DNA of 64,000 bases, taken from Dendrolimus kikuchii (Eukaryota > Arthropoda > Insecta > Lepidoptera > Lasiocampidae). The notes under the pieces were generated by a model. It saw nothing but the letters and a program-made list of their open reading frames with translations. It made no database searches and was not told where the DNA came from. Within the stretch, counting starts at the first letter, position 1. Every line of letters begins with the position of its first letter. Below, piece by piece: positions 1-11,700 of the stretch. The stretch lies in the NCBI GenBank assembly GCA_019925095.2, contig CM034415.1:8808833-8872832 (forward strand). The letters are read 5' to 3'. The translations under genes were made by a program, and so were the position numbers.

Positions 1-95
1 AAATTTGTGGTGGTTCCGTCTTACTGGTTAAGCAAGTTATGCTTGTTATGTGTATTATAGACGAATTACTCTGGGGCCGTTGTAATATATTTTTA

Positions 96-215
96 TTGCA
101 TCAGTTCATCAGACAGACAGTCCACCTGATGGAAAGCGGTTACCATCTCTTATAGACATTTGTGTACTACCACTCTCTAAAGGGAGACTGAAACCTAGGG
201 TCCAATTCTGCTATT
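96..215 (-). repeat. SINE-1 fragment, 3' part
   Basis: Reads TTTTTATTGCATCAGTTCATC then the cross-family block CACCTGATGGAAAGCGGTTACCATC. It matches the 3' half of SINE-1 in antisense, is diverged, and lacks the 5' half. Confidence 0.7.
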
Positions 216-519
216 ATCATCTCGTCAAAATTGCCGGACACTGTCGTCTCTATCGTAGATTTGCCTGATTTCGGTATTCTATTAATTCCAATGGTGTGCC
301 CGTGTCACGCCACTCTACCTTTATAAGTATTTATAAGCAAAAACTCGTGAAATAATGTAGAATTTTTTTGTTAGGTTTTCAACATTCTTTTCGGCTACGC
401 TAATCCTGCCAATCCATGGTGGTAACAGTTTTTTTTCTACTATTATTCCGCCGCGACGATTATGAGAAGATATTGGTACCGTACTTTGAATATCTTCGCA
501 ACGCAAAGATATTGAACTA

Positions 520-600
520 ACAGAATTGGGCCCAGACGGTAACCACTTACCATGAGCTTGGCCGCCTGCCAGTTTCGTAATAAAAAAAATGTAAATTTGA
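520..600 (+). repeat. LINE G-type 3' tail fragment
   Basis: Contains GACGGTAACCACTTACCAT, then GGCCGCCTGCC and an A-rich end. This is the 3'-tail block shared by LINE G (31395-31910) and SINE-1. The element body is absent. Confidence 0.5.
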
Positions 601-699
601 ATATATTCCATCAAAATTAGTTTGATCAAAAGTCGTTCCGACACGCACTTAGCTAATTTTTGTCTATCTGTGGTAAATAGAATTATTTGTTCGTAATAG

Positions 700-850
700 G
701 TAAGCAAGAGCATCACGCTCAAGCGATATTCAATCACACCGAGGACTATGTGATGTTCCCCGATGAGGCGACCACGTCTTTGTGCACTTGGCACGCGAGG
801 AACGCCAACAGATGTCAACTTATGTCGCTGGGACATAACGGAGCTGTCAG
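700..850 (+). CDS. Internal exon of an unidentified WD40-repeat-like protein
   Basis: An AG acceptor at 698-699 and a strong donor (gtaagt at 851) bound 151 bp that stay open in one frame: 2 nt, 49 codons, 2 nt. The translation holds [19 protein letters not shown] and, near the end, [10 protein letters not shown]. The LCTWxxR ... LxxLGHxGxVR pattern is typical of strands in WD40 blades. Codon third positions are GC-rich, unlike the AT-rich flanks, which supports real coding. I do not recognise the specific protein. No neighbouring exon of this gene was found. It lies on the strand opposite the PLC-epsilon-like gene, whose next exon must lie left of the window, so it may be nested in a PLC intron or the two loci may overlap. 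Alternatives: an exon of a neighbouring gene, or a captured gene fragment. Confidence 0.5.
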
Positions 851-869
851 GTAAGTTACCAAACGATAT

Positions 870-1260
870 ATGTATCAGTCATCCAACCAATCATCCAATC
901 AATCAAATCAATCATCCAATCAATCAACCGTTCAACTATACATTTAATCATCCATGCAATTATTTAAATAATTCATCTATCAATCAAATCAATCATCCCA
1001 TCATTCAAATCAATCAACCGTTCAACTATACATTTAATCATCCATGCAACTATTCAAACAATCAATCAAATCAATCACTCCATCCATCAAATAGATCATC
1101 CAATAAATCAACTGTTCAACTATACATTTAATCATCCATGTAACTATTCAAACAATCAATCATTCAATCAAATTAATCATCCAATCAATCAACCGTTCAA
1201 CAATACATTTAATCATCTATGCAACTATTCAAACAATCAATCATTCGTTCATTCAATCAA
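870..1260. repeat. CAATC-rich minisatellite, about four imperfect 80-95 bp units
   Basis: The phrase CGTTCAACTATACATTTAAT recurs near 928, 1018, 1112 and 1193 with CAATCAATCA runs between. Looser relatives (CCAATCATCCAAATTACC) run on at about 1555-1905. It begins about 20 bp after the donor of the WD40-like exon. Confidence 0.8.
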
Positions 1261-2204
1261 TAAATTAACTTTATTCTTAAATTATGATACATAACAGTGA
1301 CACATTCACACATTTTTGTCCATCAGACATACAAAGTGTACTTAAAAACGAATTAAATAATTATGATAAAATAGGTAAAAGCATAAATAAGAATAAATAC
1401 TAGGGATGACGATATTATAAGAAATAATACAAATGGAGCCATCTGGTCTTAAAGGACATTTTTATAGTTGAGATTTTTTACTGGAAGATTATATTTCCTA
1501 GTAATCTTTTTTCTTTTTAACATTTATTATAAATGAAATTATTTGAAAACTAAATTACCAATCAGTCAAATTACTAAATCACCAATCATCCAAATTACCA
1601 ATCATTCAAATTACCTACCTGCAAATAACCATTAAATCAATTGAGTAAACTCATAAAATCATTATGAAAAACTCATAACTAATTGTTATCTTTTTTTTTT
1701 TCAAATAAATTAAAACACGAATTGACTAAATGATCTACCATCCAAATGACTATCGGTCATCCAAATAACCATCCGACTAAATAACTAAGTATCCAAATAA
1801 CGAATCATCCAATTCATAAATCATCCACACCACGAACCATCCAAATGATCAATCGTCCGTATAGTCAATCAGTCGATATATCGATAATTCAAATAATAAA
1901 TCGATTTTATCACATCACAGGTACATCGTGCACTCTGGCACAGCACCAGCCTTCTTAACCTGCAGCGATGACTATCGCGCCAGATTCTGGTATAGGCGTA
2001 ATACCCACTAACAGACAGACTGCCCTTCTACTTCAGAAGGGTAGACAGAAGTATCCTATTCAGGGCTTGGAAACCGGATAAAAAGTTTTAACCGGTTATT
2101 AGCCTGAGTACGTAGGAGCATTTCTTATAGGTTTTGTTCTGAGTTTAACCTCAATTAAACGGTTTTTAATAACAAAACTTCTTTAGTACTCGTTTCCTGT
2201 CTAT
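1261..2204. other. AT-rich noncoding stretch with ATCC/AATC-rich remnants
   Basis: No supported exon. 1555-1905 looks like decayed minisatellite. Nothing is recognised in 1906-2204. Confidence 0.5.
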
Positions 2205-2214
2205 TTATTCACTT

Positions 2215-2778
2215 ATTATTATAAGAACCTCAGCCAGAAGGCCCAGCTCGCCGTACACAACGCGGTGCTGGTACCTACGCTCACGTATGGAAGCGAGAGT
2301 TGGGTATGGAAGAAAGAGCATGAAAGTAGAGTAAACGCGGTCGAGATGCGAGCACTGCGCATTTAAATCTGATAAGTGACGCTTGCGGACCGCGTTCGTA
2401 ATACCGAAGTAAGAAAGAGAGTTGGTCTGAAAGAGAACTGTTTTTTATGAAGGTAAGGAAAGGAATGCTCCGGTGGTTATTATATGTGGAAAGAATGCAT
2501 GATGAAAGAATGAATAAACAGATATACAATGCAAAAGTGGATGGATGCAGACCGTCGTCGGAAGGCTTACGACACACGCTTCCATGATCAAATCTGAATC
2601 GTGTACTAGCAGAAGGTGATGTCAGGAGCCTTAAGAACTAGTACGAGCGTGCATGATTAAGAGTTATGAATGTCAAAGAAGCAAGTGAGGTATGTAAGAA
2701 TAAGCCTAAATGGCGCTCTGTTGTTCGTGCCTACCCCGCAAGGGAACTGGCGTGAAGTTATGTATGTATGTATGTATG
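2215..2778 (+). repeat. LINE A, 5'-truncated, degenerate
   Basis: Reverse-transcriptase C-terminal region with frameshifts: LTYGSESWVWK and LRWF-type motifs, then a GTAT tail. Flanked by a 10-bp TSD TTATTCACTT (2205-2214 and 2779-2788). Confidence 0.85.
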
Positions 2779-2940
2779 TTATTCACTTGCCCTAATATGG
2801 TTGAATCTTGTGATTATTTGTACGAAGCATATGTCTAATTTTAATCGATAGAAAGGCAATGAACGGTCGGTACGATATAATAACCGGTTATAAATAGGTA
2901 CTGTTCAATTTTATTGAACCGGTTTCGAACGTTTTGTAAG

Positions 2941-3066
2941 TTGCGTTCGGGCATTAGTGGCCAGGTTTCAGTCGCTCTTCAGAGAATGGCAGCACACAAA
3001 TGTCTATAAGCGATGATAACCGCTTTCCATCAGGTGAGCTGCCTGTCTGCTGAACTCATGCAATAA
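2941..3066 (+). repeat. SINE-1, 5'-truncated
   Basis: GGCATTAGTGGCCAGGTTTC through CTGCTGAACTCATGCAATAA matches the SINE-1 3' half. Confidence 0.75.
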
Positions 3067-3096
3067 CAAGTATCTGAGAGATACTACTATAGTGTA

Positions 3097-3184
3097 CATA
3101 ATAAAACTACGTTTTAACGGTTTTAAGCGCGGTAAAACGTAGTTTCATTATGTATACAAGTCGCGAAAACTTAAGAAAATATTA
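3097..3184. mobile_element. 88-bp Penelope-derived inverted-repeat insertion
   Basis: Two arms, TAATAAAACTACGTTTTA and its near-exact reverse complement (one mismatch), flank a spacer with GGTTTTAAGCGCGG. The sequence then runs into AAGTCGCGAAAACTTAAG. Both parts match the Penelope-like copy at 57890-57972. The insert is bounded by a 12-bp direct repeat TACTATAGTGTA (3085-3096, 3185-3196). Confidence 0.75.
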
Positions 3185-3196
3185 TACTATAGTGTA

Positions 3197-3731
3197 TTTT
3201 AATAATAAGCATTCGTCGGCCGCGTACAGCGTCTCGCCGTACGCAGCCTACGGCGTTTGTGACAAGTCACCGCCGTATTTATTATAGACATAAATATATT
3301 GTTTATTATAAGCATTTATAACGAATATTCTGCAATGATATTTTCTCTGTAGTTCTCTTTGAAATGGATTGATGTGTTAATTTTTAAGTATTAAAGTAAG
3401 ATTGTCGTAATAAATAAAGTGGCATTGAAATGTGTTTTATTTATAAATTGCTTTTTCAACACACTTCAAAAAATGCATTTACGAAGTCTGTGTATACAAT
3501 TGTTCGCATAAGGGAACGTGCGGTAAAATAGGTACTTATAATGAAAAAAATAATGTAAGTATTTCAACATCAGGGGTCATTCGTAAATTACGGCACATGA
3601 ATTTCGTGACGACACATGGTGGCGAAGTCCGTCAGTGGGGGAACTCCATACATCTCTCATTATTTCCATCTTTGAATAGTTACGATGAAAACAAATCAAT
3701 GAGTGAATCTAAGACACCATTGAATTAAGTC
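3197..3731. other. Noncoding; part of a dispersed repeat near 3560-3640
   Basis: GGGTCATTCGTAAATTACGG resembles a dispersed repeat also hinted at 5100-5200. No exon was recognised. A GC-rich patch near 3215-3270 has no supported reading frame. Confidence 0.4.
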
Positions 3732-3742
3732 TTCGAATTGTA

Positions 3743-4525
3743 CATATATACATAACTTCACGCCAGTTCCCTTGCAGGGTAGGCACTAACAACAGAGCGC
3801 CATTCAGGCTTATTCTTACACCTCACTTGCTTCTTTGAGATTCATGACTCTTGCCAGGCACGCTCGTCTGTTCTTAAGGCTCCTGACATCACCTTCTGCT
3901 AGTACACGATCAATTTGATCATGGAAGTTGTGTTGTGGCCTTCCACGACTTCTGCATCCATTCACTTTTGCATTGTATATCTGTTTAGTCATTCTTTCAT
4001 CATGCCCGAACCACCGGAGCATTCCTTTCCTCACCTTCACCCCGACACTCTCTTTCAGACCAACTCTCTTTTTTGCTTCGGTATTACAAACGCGGTCCGC
4101 GAGCGTCACTCCCCAGATTTTGCGCAGTGCTCGCATCTCGACCGCGTTTACTCTACTTTCATGCTCTCTCTTCCGTACCCAACTCTCGCTTCCATACGTG
4201 AGCGTAGGTAACAGCACCGCGTTGTGTATGGCAAGCTGGGCCTTCTGGCTGAGGTTCTTAGCGCCTAGAAGTTTACCTAACGCTCCATTCACACTATTCC
4301 CCAAATTCACTCTTCTTTCTATATCAGCGGTGTACCTTCCATCCCTGCTAAAAGCACATCCAAGATATACAAACTCACTCACTTGCTCCAGCATAACATC
4401 ATCGACCATTATCCTTGCATTCGTTCTGGTTTCTTCTCTTTCAAACACCATAACCTTTGTTTTCTTCGCATTCAAATGTTAGTTTCTCGCCTGACAGTCA
4501 TCTTTCATCATTGTGACTAGTGTTG
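3743..4525 (-). repeat. LINE A, longest copy; RT C-terminal ORF 3816-4475
   Basis: A 783-bp 5'-truncated non-LTR retrotransposon end. Its open frame of 219 residues (4475 to 3816) covers the thumb and C-terminal region of the reverse transcriptase: [50 protein letters not shown]. The polymerase catalytic YxDD and the endonuclease are absent. The motif order fits the RTE-like group (family call from memory). It is flanked by an 11-bp TSD TTCGAATTGTA (3732-3742, 4526-4536). This copy is the best representative of the family in the window. Confidence 0.9.
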
Positions 4526-4587
4526 TTCGAATTGTAGTTGGCGTTAAATTCCGTTTAAAATTCAATTTTTAAAAAAATTATAAAACG

Positions 4588-4907
4588 AGCAGTGTATGAA
4601 ACGGAGAAAGAATACAATTTCCTGCGGCCCGGCGGCCTGTCGTAAGAGCCGACTAAATAACCCACAGCCAGGTGGTAGAGTAAATGCTCGACTGGATGGC
4701 GACCACCCCTGGTCTAGAGTATGCCGCCATAACAACCTTGTGTTGTGTTCCGGCATTAGTGACCAGGTTCCAGTCTCCTTTAAGAGAGCAGCAGCGCATT
4801 TGTAGCACCTTTGTTGTTGCAAATGTCCATAGGCGATGGTAACCGCTTTCCATCTAGTGGGCCGTCTGCCTGTCTGCTAAACTCCTGCAATAAAAAAATA
4901 AAAAAAC
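4588..4907 (+). repeat. SINE-1, near full length
   Basis: Starts at ACGGAGAAAGAATACAATTT and ends CTCCTGCAATAAAAAAATAA. It has all internal blocks (AGCCAGGTGGTAG, GGTTCCAGTCTCC, ATGTCCATAGGCGATGG). Confidence 0.9.
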
Positions 4908-5623
4908 GGACTTCGCCACCTTGACTATATTTTTAAGCTTTAAAACACGAAATTTGAAGTATTAACGAAATCACTATGAATAGAATCTGAATAGGCACAG
5001 TGTTTTAAATGATTAAGAAAATAAAACTAATTTCGTAACTGCTGTTTTAATTTAATAATTTCTTGATGTAAAATTGCATTCATATGTGATGTCACACTAG
5101 GGAAGGAGGAGTCTTACGAATGTGACCAGCTGTGACAAGGACGGAGGAGGGGTCAAAAAATCATGAAATTAGTGTGACGTAATATGTGTATGCCCATACA
5201 CTACGAGAATAAATAAGCTGAATAATTGAACCTCCTTGGAAGTGCTTTTGATCAATACATGACACACAAAAATGTATTATTATATATAATATGTATACTT
5301 ATTCCAACACGGTTTTACTAAAACGATAGCTGCGGTACTTTGTCTCCCGGGAATTTCAAGTCAAGCGTGCGTTTTGGAATCGGTGATAGACTCATGATTT
5401 TGAAAAAGTAATCCGTAAGATTGAATTTTGAAAAATAAAAATGTACATAGATTGTACAAGAGTATATTTATTATACCGAACCGAGAGTTACCCTACGAAT
5501 CCAGGGTCAGCCAAACAACAATTAATATAAATAAAATGTTTGCACGATTCAATTTCGTACAGCTCCATCTAGTTTGGTCGAAAGAAACTTATACATAGGT
5601 ATTTAGTTTTATTCTAGACTTAC
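4908..5623. other. Intron after the X-domain exon; dispersed repeat at 5025-5200
   Basis: CGTAACTGCTGTTTTAAT and TAATTTCTTGATGTA recur at 9120-9160, and the gtgacgtaat block also recurs. The rest is AT-rich with no exon seen. Confidence 0.5.
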
Positions 5624-5762
5624 CTGACTGTACAGTTCGACTGAGGATTCTCCTTTCAGCTGGTGCCCGGTCAAGTAGGTGTTGTGACTGCTAGCAATGT
5701 AGTACTGGCTCAATGGACCCCGCATATCGCGTATGACGTCTTCATCCTCTGGGTTTGATTTG
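5624..5762 (-). CDS. PLCE1: PLC-epsilon-like exon: start of the catalytic X domain
   Basis: 139 bp, acceptor tttttttcag, donor gtaagt, 1 nt plus 46 codons. The translation includes [19 protein letters not shown] and SSVELYSQ, the diagnostic opening of the PLC X box. The His of SHNTYL is the catalytic His (H311 in PLC-delta1 numbering) and the following Asn binds calcium. The next X exon, with the ELDCWDG-type motif, is not found leftwards and should lie outside the window. The phase fits the 7063-7190 exon (AA+C = Asn). Confidence 0.95.
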
Positions 5763-8700
5763 CTGAAAAAAACTTGTTTCTATAATTGCCATAGAATAAT
5801 CAATTTTCTCCGTGCAGGAACGAAGAAAGAATACAATTTCCTGCGTTGGGGTGGCCTGTACTAACAGGCGACAAGGCAACCCGCAGCCAGGTGGTTGAGT
5901 ATTTGCCCGCTTGGATGGCTACTACCCCTGGTGTAGAGTATGCCGCCATAACAACCTTGAGTTGTGTTCCGGCATTAGTGGTCCGGGTCCAGGCTCCATT
6001 TAGAGAGCGGCAGAAAATTGGTAGCAGCTTTGGTGTTACAAATGTTCATAGGCGATGGTCGTCTACCTGTCTGCTGAACTCGTGCAATAAAAAACCAGCG
6101 ATGCTGGCCATCCAATCCAAACAAGCAAATTCCCTACCACCTGGCTGTGGGTTGTAATGTCGCCTCTTATGACAGGCCGCCCCAACGCAGGAAATTGTAT
6201 TCTTTCACCTTTCCTGCACTATATCACTGGACTTTCAAGTTTCATCACGACTGTGTCCTATGGGGGTAGGAAGAGAGCATGGAGTTTCACTTGACAAACA
6301 ACTTTCGCTTCATGTACTTTCATTAACCTCTTTATACATGCACGTTTATTTGAGAAGCTTTTTACCTGATCTCTTCTTAACACTTCTGATATTTGATCAA
6401 CGTGTGTTCGTCTCGGTCTACCGGCAATAACTCTACCATTCACAATACTGTCATACTCCTGTTTTGTGATTCTACTTTTATCCATTCTCCCTACATGTCT
6501 AAACCACCTTAACGTTCCTTTTTCAACTCTTGTTATTACATCTTCTTTCAATCCAGAACGTTCCCTTATCACACCGTTCCCTATCATATCTTTCAAGCTT
6601 CAATTCAACATATACTTCTCAATGCTCTCACTTCAACTGCGTTTATCCTACTTTCATGCTTCTTCTGCCAGACCCAACTTTCATTGCTATACATCAGGTT
6701 TTATCCGTGCAGGAACGAAGAAGGAATACAATTTCGTGCGGCCGGGCGGCCTGTCGTAAGAGGCGACAAAACAACCCACAGCCAGGTAGGGTATTTGCCC
6801 GACTGGATGGCTACCACCCCTGGTCGAGTGTATGCTGCCATAACAACCTTGAGTTGTGTTCCGGCATTTGCAGTACCCTTGGTGTTGCAGATGTCCATAG
6901 GCGATGGTAACCGCTTTCTATAAAGTGGGCCTGTCTGCTGAAATCATGCAATAAAAAAAAAGAAGTTTGGCACCAACACCCCTTTATGGACAGACAAGCG
7001 CGCCTTTACAGACACATTCTGACTGTTCATAAAAGAGTTTAGCGCCGCTCCATTCAACTTACTTGATGATATTATCCATTCTTCTCTGTTCTGGAACGAA
7101 TGCGTAGTTGTCTTTGTCAGTGAGGAACCTGACGAAGCCCTCGAACGAGAGACAATTGTCCGTACGCAATGCAGGATCCGGTTCGTGTCTCTACAAAGAA
7201 AGAATTCAAGAAGTAATTTGTAGTCTCCAGCCCCGGGTCTTGAATTTTTCGAGGGGGGCAAAAACTGAAAAATGCAGTTCCTTCATCATCATTATTTCAG
7301 CCGTTGTTAACGCCGACCTATTTGGTCACCGCCTCTTTGTTTCCTTTTTTAATACGCTTTTATTAGCTTCATACGTATGTTAGTATGTAACGGAATCTTT
7401 CAATGTTAAATTTGATCGACTTCCCGGTTTCCGATTCAGCTGAAATTTTGCACGTATGTGTATATCGCGTGACAATGCAATAATATGGTACCATGGAGCT
7501 GATCTGATGATGGAGTCGGAAGGTGGCCATAGGAACTTCTGTACTAAACAAGATAGACCCGTCGTGTCTGGGCTCGTTTTACTTGTCTTGGCTAGCACTC
7601 TGCGGTTACATGATATCCAGGATCTCAAAAGCTTGTATTTAAAAACCTTTTTTTATTTTTGGTATCTTTTTTTTTTCTTATCCTATTTTTATACATGTTT
7701 TTTTAATCTATTACATATACTTCTATTACTTAAAATCTAAGGCCTATTATTATAGTTTTTTATTTCTTATTTTATGTTTACAAATGTATACTATATTATA
7801 TATAATCGCCCTCTGAATTGGCCGCCTGGGCATGCGCTCCGGCTTGCCCTTCCCTAGATCCGGCCGTGATATTCTTTACAGTTTCGTAAAATACAATTGA
7901 GAACGCGCTGATTAGGACTTGCAATTGGACTGATGACGGTCAAGAAAGAACTACGGTGAAGGAAGACATCGTGATGAAACCTGCACATCGAGATAGCCGA
8001 AGTGTCACACCCGCCAAGCCGCCTTGTACAAGCGTGGCGGGTATACTGTCCGTTCTCCAATACTGGGACGCCCGAGCCTAGGAGTGGCACGTTTATGGGC
8101 TGGTATTATAATGTATGTCTTTAAAGACCACGGGCAATAAAAATGGCCCGGACTTTTGGAGGGCTTGCGTGGGGCCATGGGAAGGCCAACGCGTAGAGGC
8201 CCCTTGACAAATGTAATCTAAATTTGGCGTGACACTGACCGGCGATTGTCCCTGTCTACACAAGATAAAAAAAACCCAAGGACAACCCCCGGGAAGTGTA
8301 AGATTATAGGAAATTAGAACAAAAGGTACCGGGTTATTGGGATGAACTGCTAGTGGAGTTACAGATCAGGGACAATGGGGACTATCTTTCCACTCACTGC
8401 ATAGGCCCGTAAAAATGCCCAGATTGGTGAGGGGCAACATGTGGCTAAGGGATGTCGAGAAGTGGGCTGCAGTTTCACCGAAGCTACTTCCGAGGTTATT
8501 GGGCTGTTATATTATAATACATACATACATACATAACTTCACGCCAGTTCCCTTGCGGGGTAGGCACGAACAACAGAGCGCCATTCAGGCTTATTCTTAC
8601 ACACCTCACTTACTTCTTTGACATTCATAACTCTTGTCATGGACGATCGTCTGTTATTAAGGCTCCTGACATCACCTTCTGCTAGTACACGATCAATTTG

Positions 8701-11700
8701 ATCATGGAAGGTGTGTCGTGGCCTTCCACGACTTCTGCATCCATCCACTTTTGCATTGTATATCTGTTTAGTCATTCTTTCGTCATGCATTCTTTCTACA
8801 TGCCCGAACCACCGGAGCATTCCTTTCCTTACCTTCACCCCGACACTCTCTTTCAGACCAACTCTTTCTTACTTTGGTATATTATAATAGAATAATTCCG
8901 CCTATTTTGCATTGTTACCTGTATTATATCCTTTAGTTGTTGCTCGGTCTTTGGCTCGTTTTGTCTCGTTTCACAGAACTTTCCCAAAGTAGGCAGTAAG
9001 AGCACCCTTCCACTGACGTCTGGGCAAGCACCTACAGACAAAAAAAAGCCAGAATAATGTTGGAGGGAAGCGTGCTCAGAAGGCTCGTAGCATTGCCACT
9101 TTGACTGGCTAGCTAATTACGGAACTGCTGTTTTAATCCCAATAATTTCTTGATGTACAATTACAAAATATGTGATTTTTTATATTGCAGGAATTCAGCA
9201 GACAGGCACACGGCCCACTGGATGGAAAGCGGTTACCATCGCCTATGGACATTTGCAACCCCAAAGGTGCTACAAATGCGCTGCTGCTCTCTTAAGTGAG
9301 TCTGGAAACCTGGTCACTAATGCCGGAACAGAACTCAAAGTTATGGCGGCATGCTCTAAATGATGATGAGTGATGTCATTAGACTTTAAAAAAATAATGA
9401 AATTCGTTGGACGTAATTTGTGGACGGCCCCTTTTGTAATTTCAATAGCATGAAGGTAATAAATACAAGAATGAATAATTCAGACGTGTATTTACTCTCA
9501 ATCATTTTCATTCGACTAGCTACGAGTATTGGCGTATCTAGAGTTATTCTTCGGTAGGGGGGGGGGGGGCTCTACTAGAAAAAAAACTTCGTTTAAAAAA
9601 CCGACTTCAAAAACTAAAAAGTATAAATTAACGTAATATAATAAATTAATTGACGTTTGTCAGTCTTACAAAAACTCAAGCACGCCTAAACCGATTTGGC
9701 TAATTTTGATTATGAAATATTTCTAGAAGTCCAAGGTAGGTTTAAGAGGCATAAAAATGAATTATAGAGATGTATGTACGCGCATAACTTGAGAACGAAT
9801 TTACCGATTTTGATGAATTTTTTTGTGTGTTTGACTGGGTTCCGGGATTATTTAGATTCGCAATTGGAACCGGTAGGTGGCGCCGGGATTGGGTTCTAGG
9901 ATCTTCTTCATCTCCTGAACAGATTTTGATGTTTTTTTGCGTGTTAGAGTGGTTCCCCGGATGGTTAAGACTCACAATTGTAACCGACAGGTGGCGGTAG
10001 GATCGGGTCCTAGATTTTTATTCTTTCAGGACCGGACATCGTCCGCCGGCAGCTCTAGTATTTAAATAACAGTATGAGAAAATAGATTTAAACTAACAAA
10101 ACTGCAACAGCAAAGCGATGACAATTGGCGGATCTGAAAAAATGCCGAAATCGAAGAACTGGTGGATGAGCCAAATATAATAGACGAGAGCAAGGCACAT
10201 CGCTTGCGCTGGCTTGGCCACCTACATAGAATGGAGGAGGATCGCGCGGTGAATAGAGCCTATCTGGGCAGACCGGGACAGCGACCAGTTGGTCGGCCCA
10301 GATATCGCTGGAGTGACGTAGTGGAGGCTGATCTGCGCGAGCTTCATGCCTATGACTGGCAGGAAAAAGCGCTGAACAGGAAGGAGTAGAGTATTCTCAT
10401 TTCGGAGGCCAGGACTTACTTTGGGTCGTTGAGCCACAGCAGTTAGTTTAGTTAGTTAGAGCCTATCTGGGCAGACCAACGGGACTGCGACCAGTTGGTT
10501 GGCCCAGATATCGCTGAAGTGACGTAGTGGAGGCTGATCTGCGCGAGCTTCATGCCTATGACTGGCAGGAAAAAGCGCTGAACAGGAAGGAGTAGAGTAT
10601 TCTCATTTCGGAGGCCAGGACTTATTTTGGGTCGTTGAGCCGCAGCAGTTAGTTTAGTTAGTTAGAGCCTATCTGGGCAGATCAACGGGACTGCGACCAG
10701 TTGGTTGGCCCAGATATAGCTGAAGTGACGTAGTGGAGGCTGATCTGCGCGAGCTTCATGCCTATGACTGGCAGGAAAAAGCGCTGAACAGGAAGGAGTA
10801 GAGTATTCTCATTTCGGAGGCCAGGACTTATTTTGGGTCGTTGAGCCGCAGCAGTTAGTTTAGTTAGTTAGAGCCTATCTGGGCAGATCAACGGGACTGC
10901 GACCAGTTGGTTGGCCCAGATATAGCTGAAGTGACGTAGTGGAGGCTGATCTGCGCGAGCTTCATGCCTATGACTGGCAGGAAAAAGCGCTGAACAGGAA
11001 GGAGTAGAGTATTCTCATTTCGGAGGCCAGGACTTATTTTGGGTCGTTGAGCCGCAGCAGTTAGTTTAGTTAGTTAGAGCCTATCTGGGCAGACCAACGG
11101 GACTGCGACCAGTTGGTTGGCCCAGATATCGCTGAAGTGACGTAGTGGAGGCTGATCTGCGCGAGCTTCATGCCTATGACTGGCAGGAAAAAGCGCTGAA
11201 CAGGAAGGAGTAGAGTATTCTCATTTCGGAGGCCAGGACTTATTTTGGGTCGTTGAGCCGCAGCAGTTAGTTTAGTTAGTTAGAGCCTATCTGGGCAAAC
11301 CAACGGGACTGCGACCAGTTGGTTGGCCCAGATATCGCTGAAGTGACGTAGTGGAGGCTGATCTGCGCGAGCTTCATGCCTATGACTGGCAGGAAAAAGC
11401 GCTGAATAGGAAGGAGTGGAGTATTCTCATTTCGGAGGCCAGGACTCATTTTGGGTCGTTGAGTCGCAGCAGTTAGTTTAGTTAGTTACTTAGACTGCAA
11501 CAGGTGTGGTGTAACTGTGCAATGTTGGATCACGGATCCTTATTACACAGCTTCGCTGCTTCTAGTTAATAATTTTGTGGACTGTATAGGGTATATTTGA
11601 GAGTGAGAGGTATGCCAAATCCTGCACAAAAACCAATGGGGTAATAAGCACCGCTAACCTCGGAGTCCACTTCCAATGGGACAGCTAGCAGCTCCTGAAG

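Noticed and set aside
321..836. 171-codon minus-strand ORF
   Set aside because: It is antisense to the spliced plus-strand WD40-like exon, crosses AT-rich DNA and a LINE tail, and has no splice or protein support.
763..1131. 122-codon plus-strand ORF rich in Asn, Ile and His
   Set aside because: It reads through the donor of the 700-850 exon into the CAATC minisatellite in another frame; low-complexity artefact.
3915..4482. Plus-strand ORFs of 98 and 184 codons
   Set aside because: Antisense shadows of the LINE A reverse-transcriptase frame. The same shadow recurs at each LINE A copy.
10257..11488. CRISPR-like or telomere-like array
   Set aside because: Units are 206 bp with no spacers, and TTAG runs are only the LINE tail, not a TTAGG telomere array. 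It is a LINE-derived tandem repeat.
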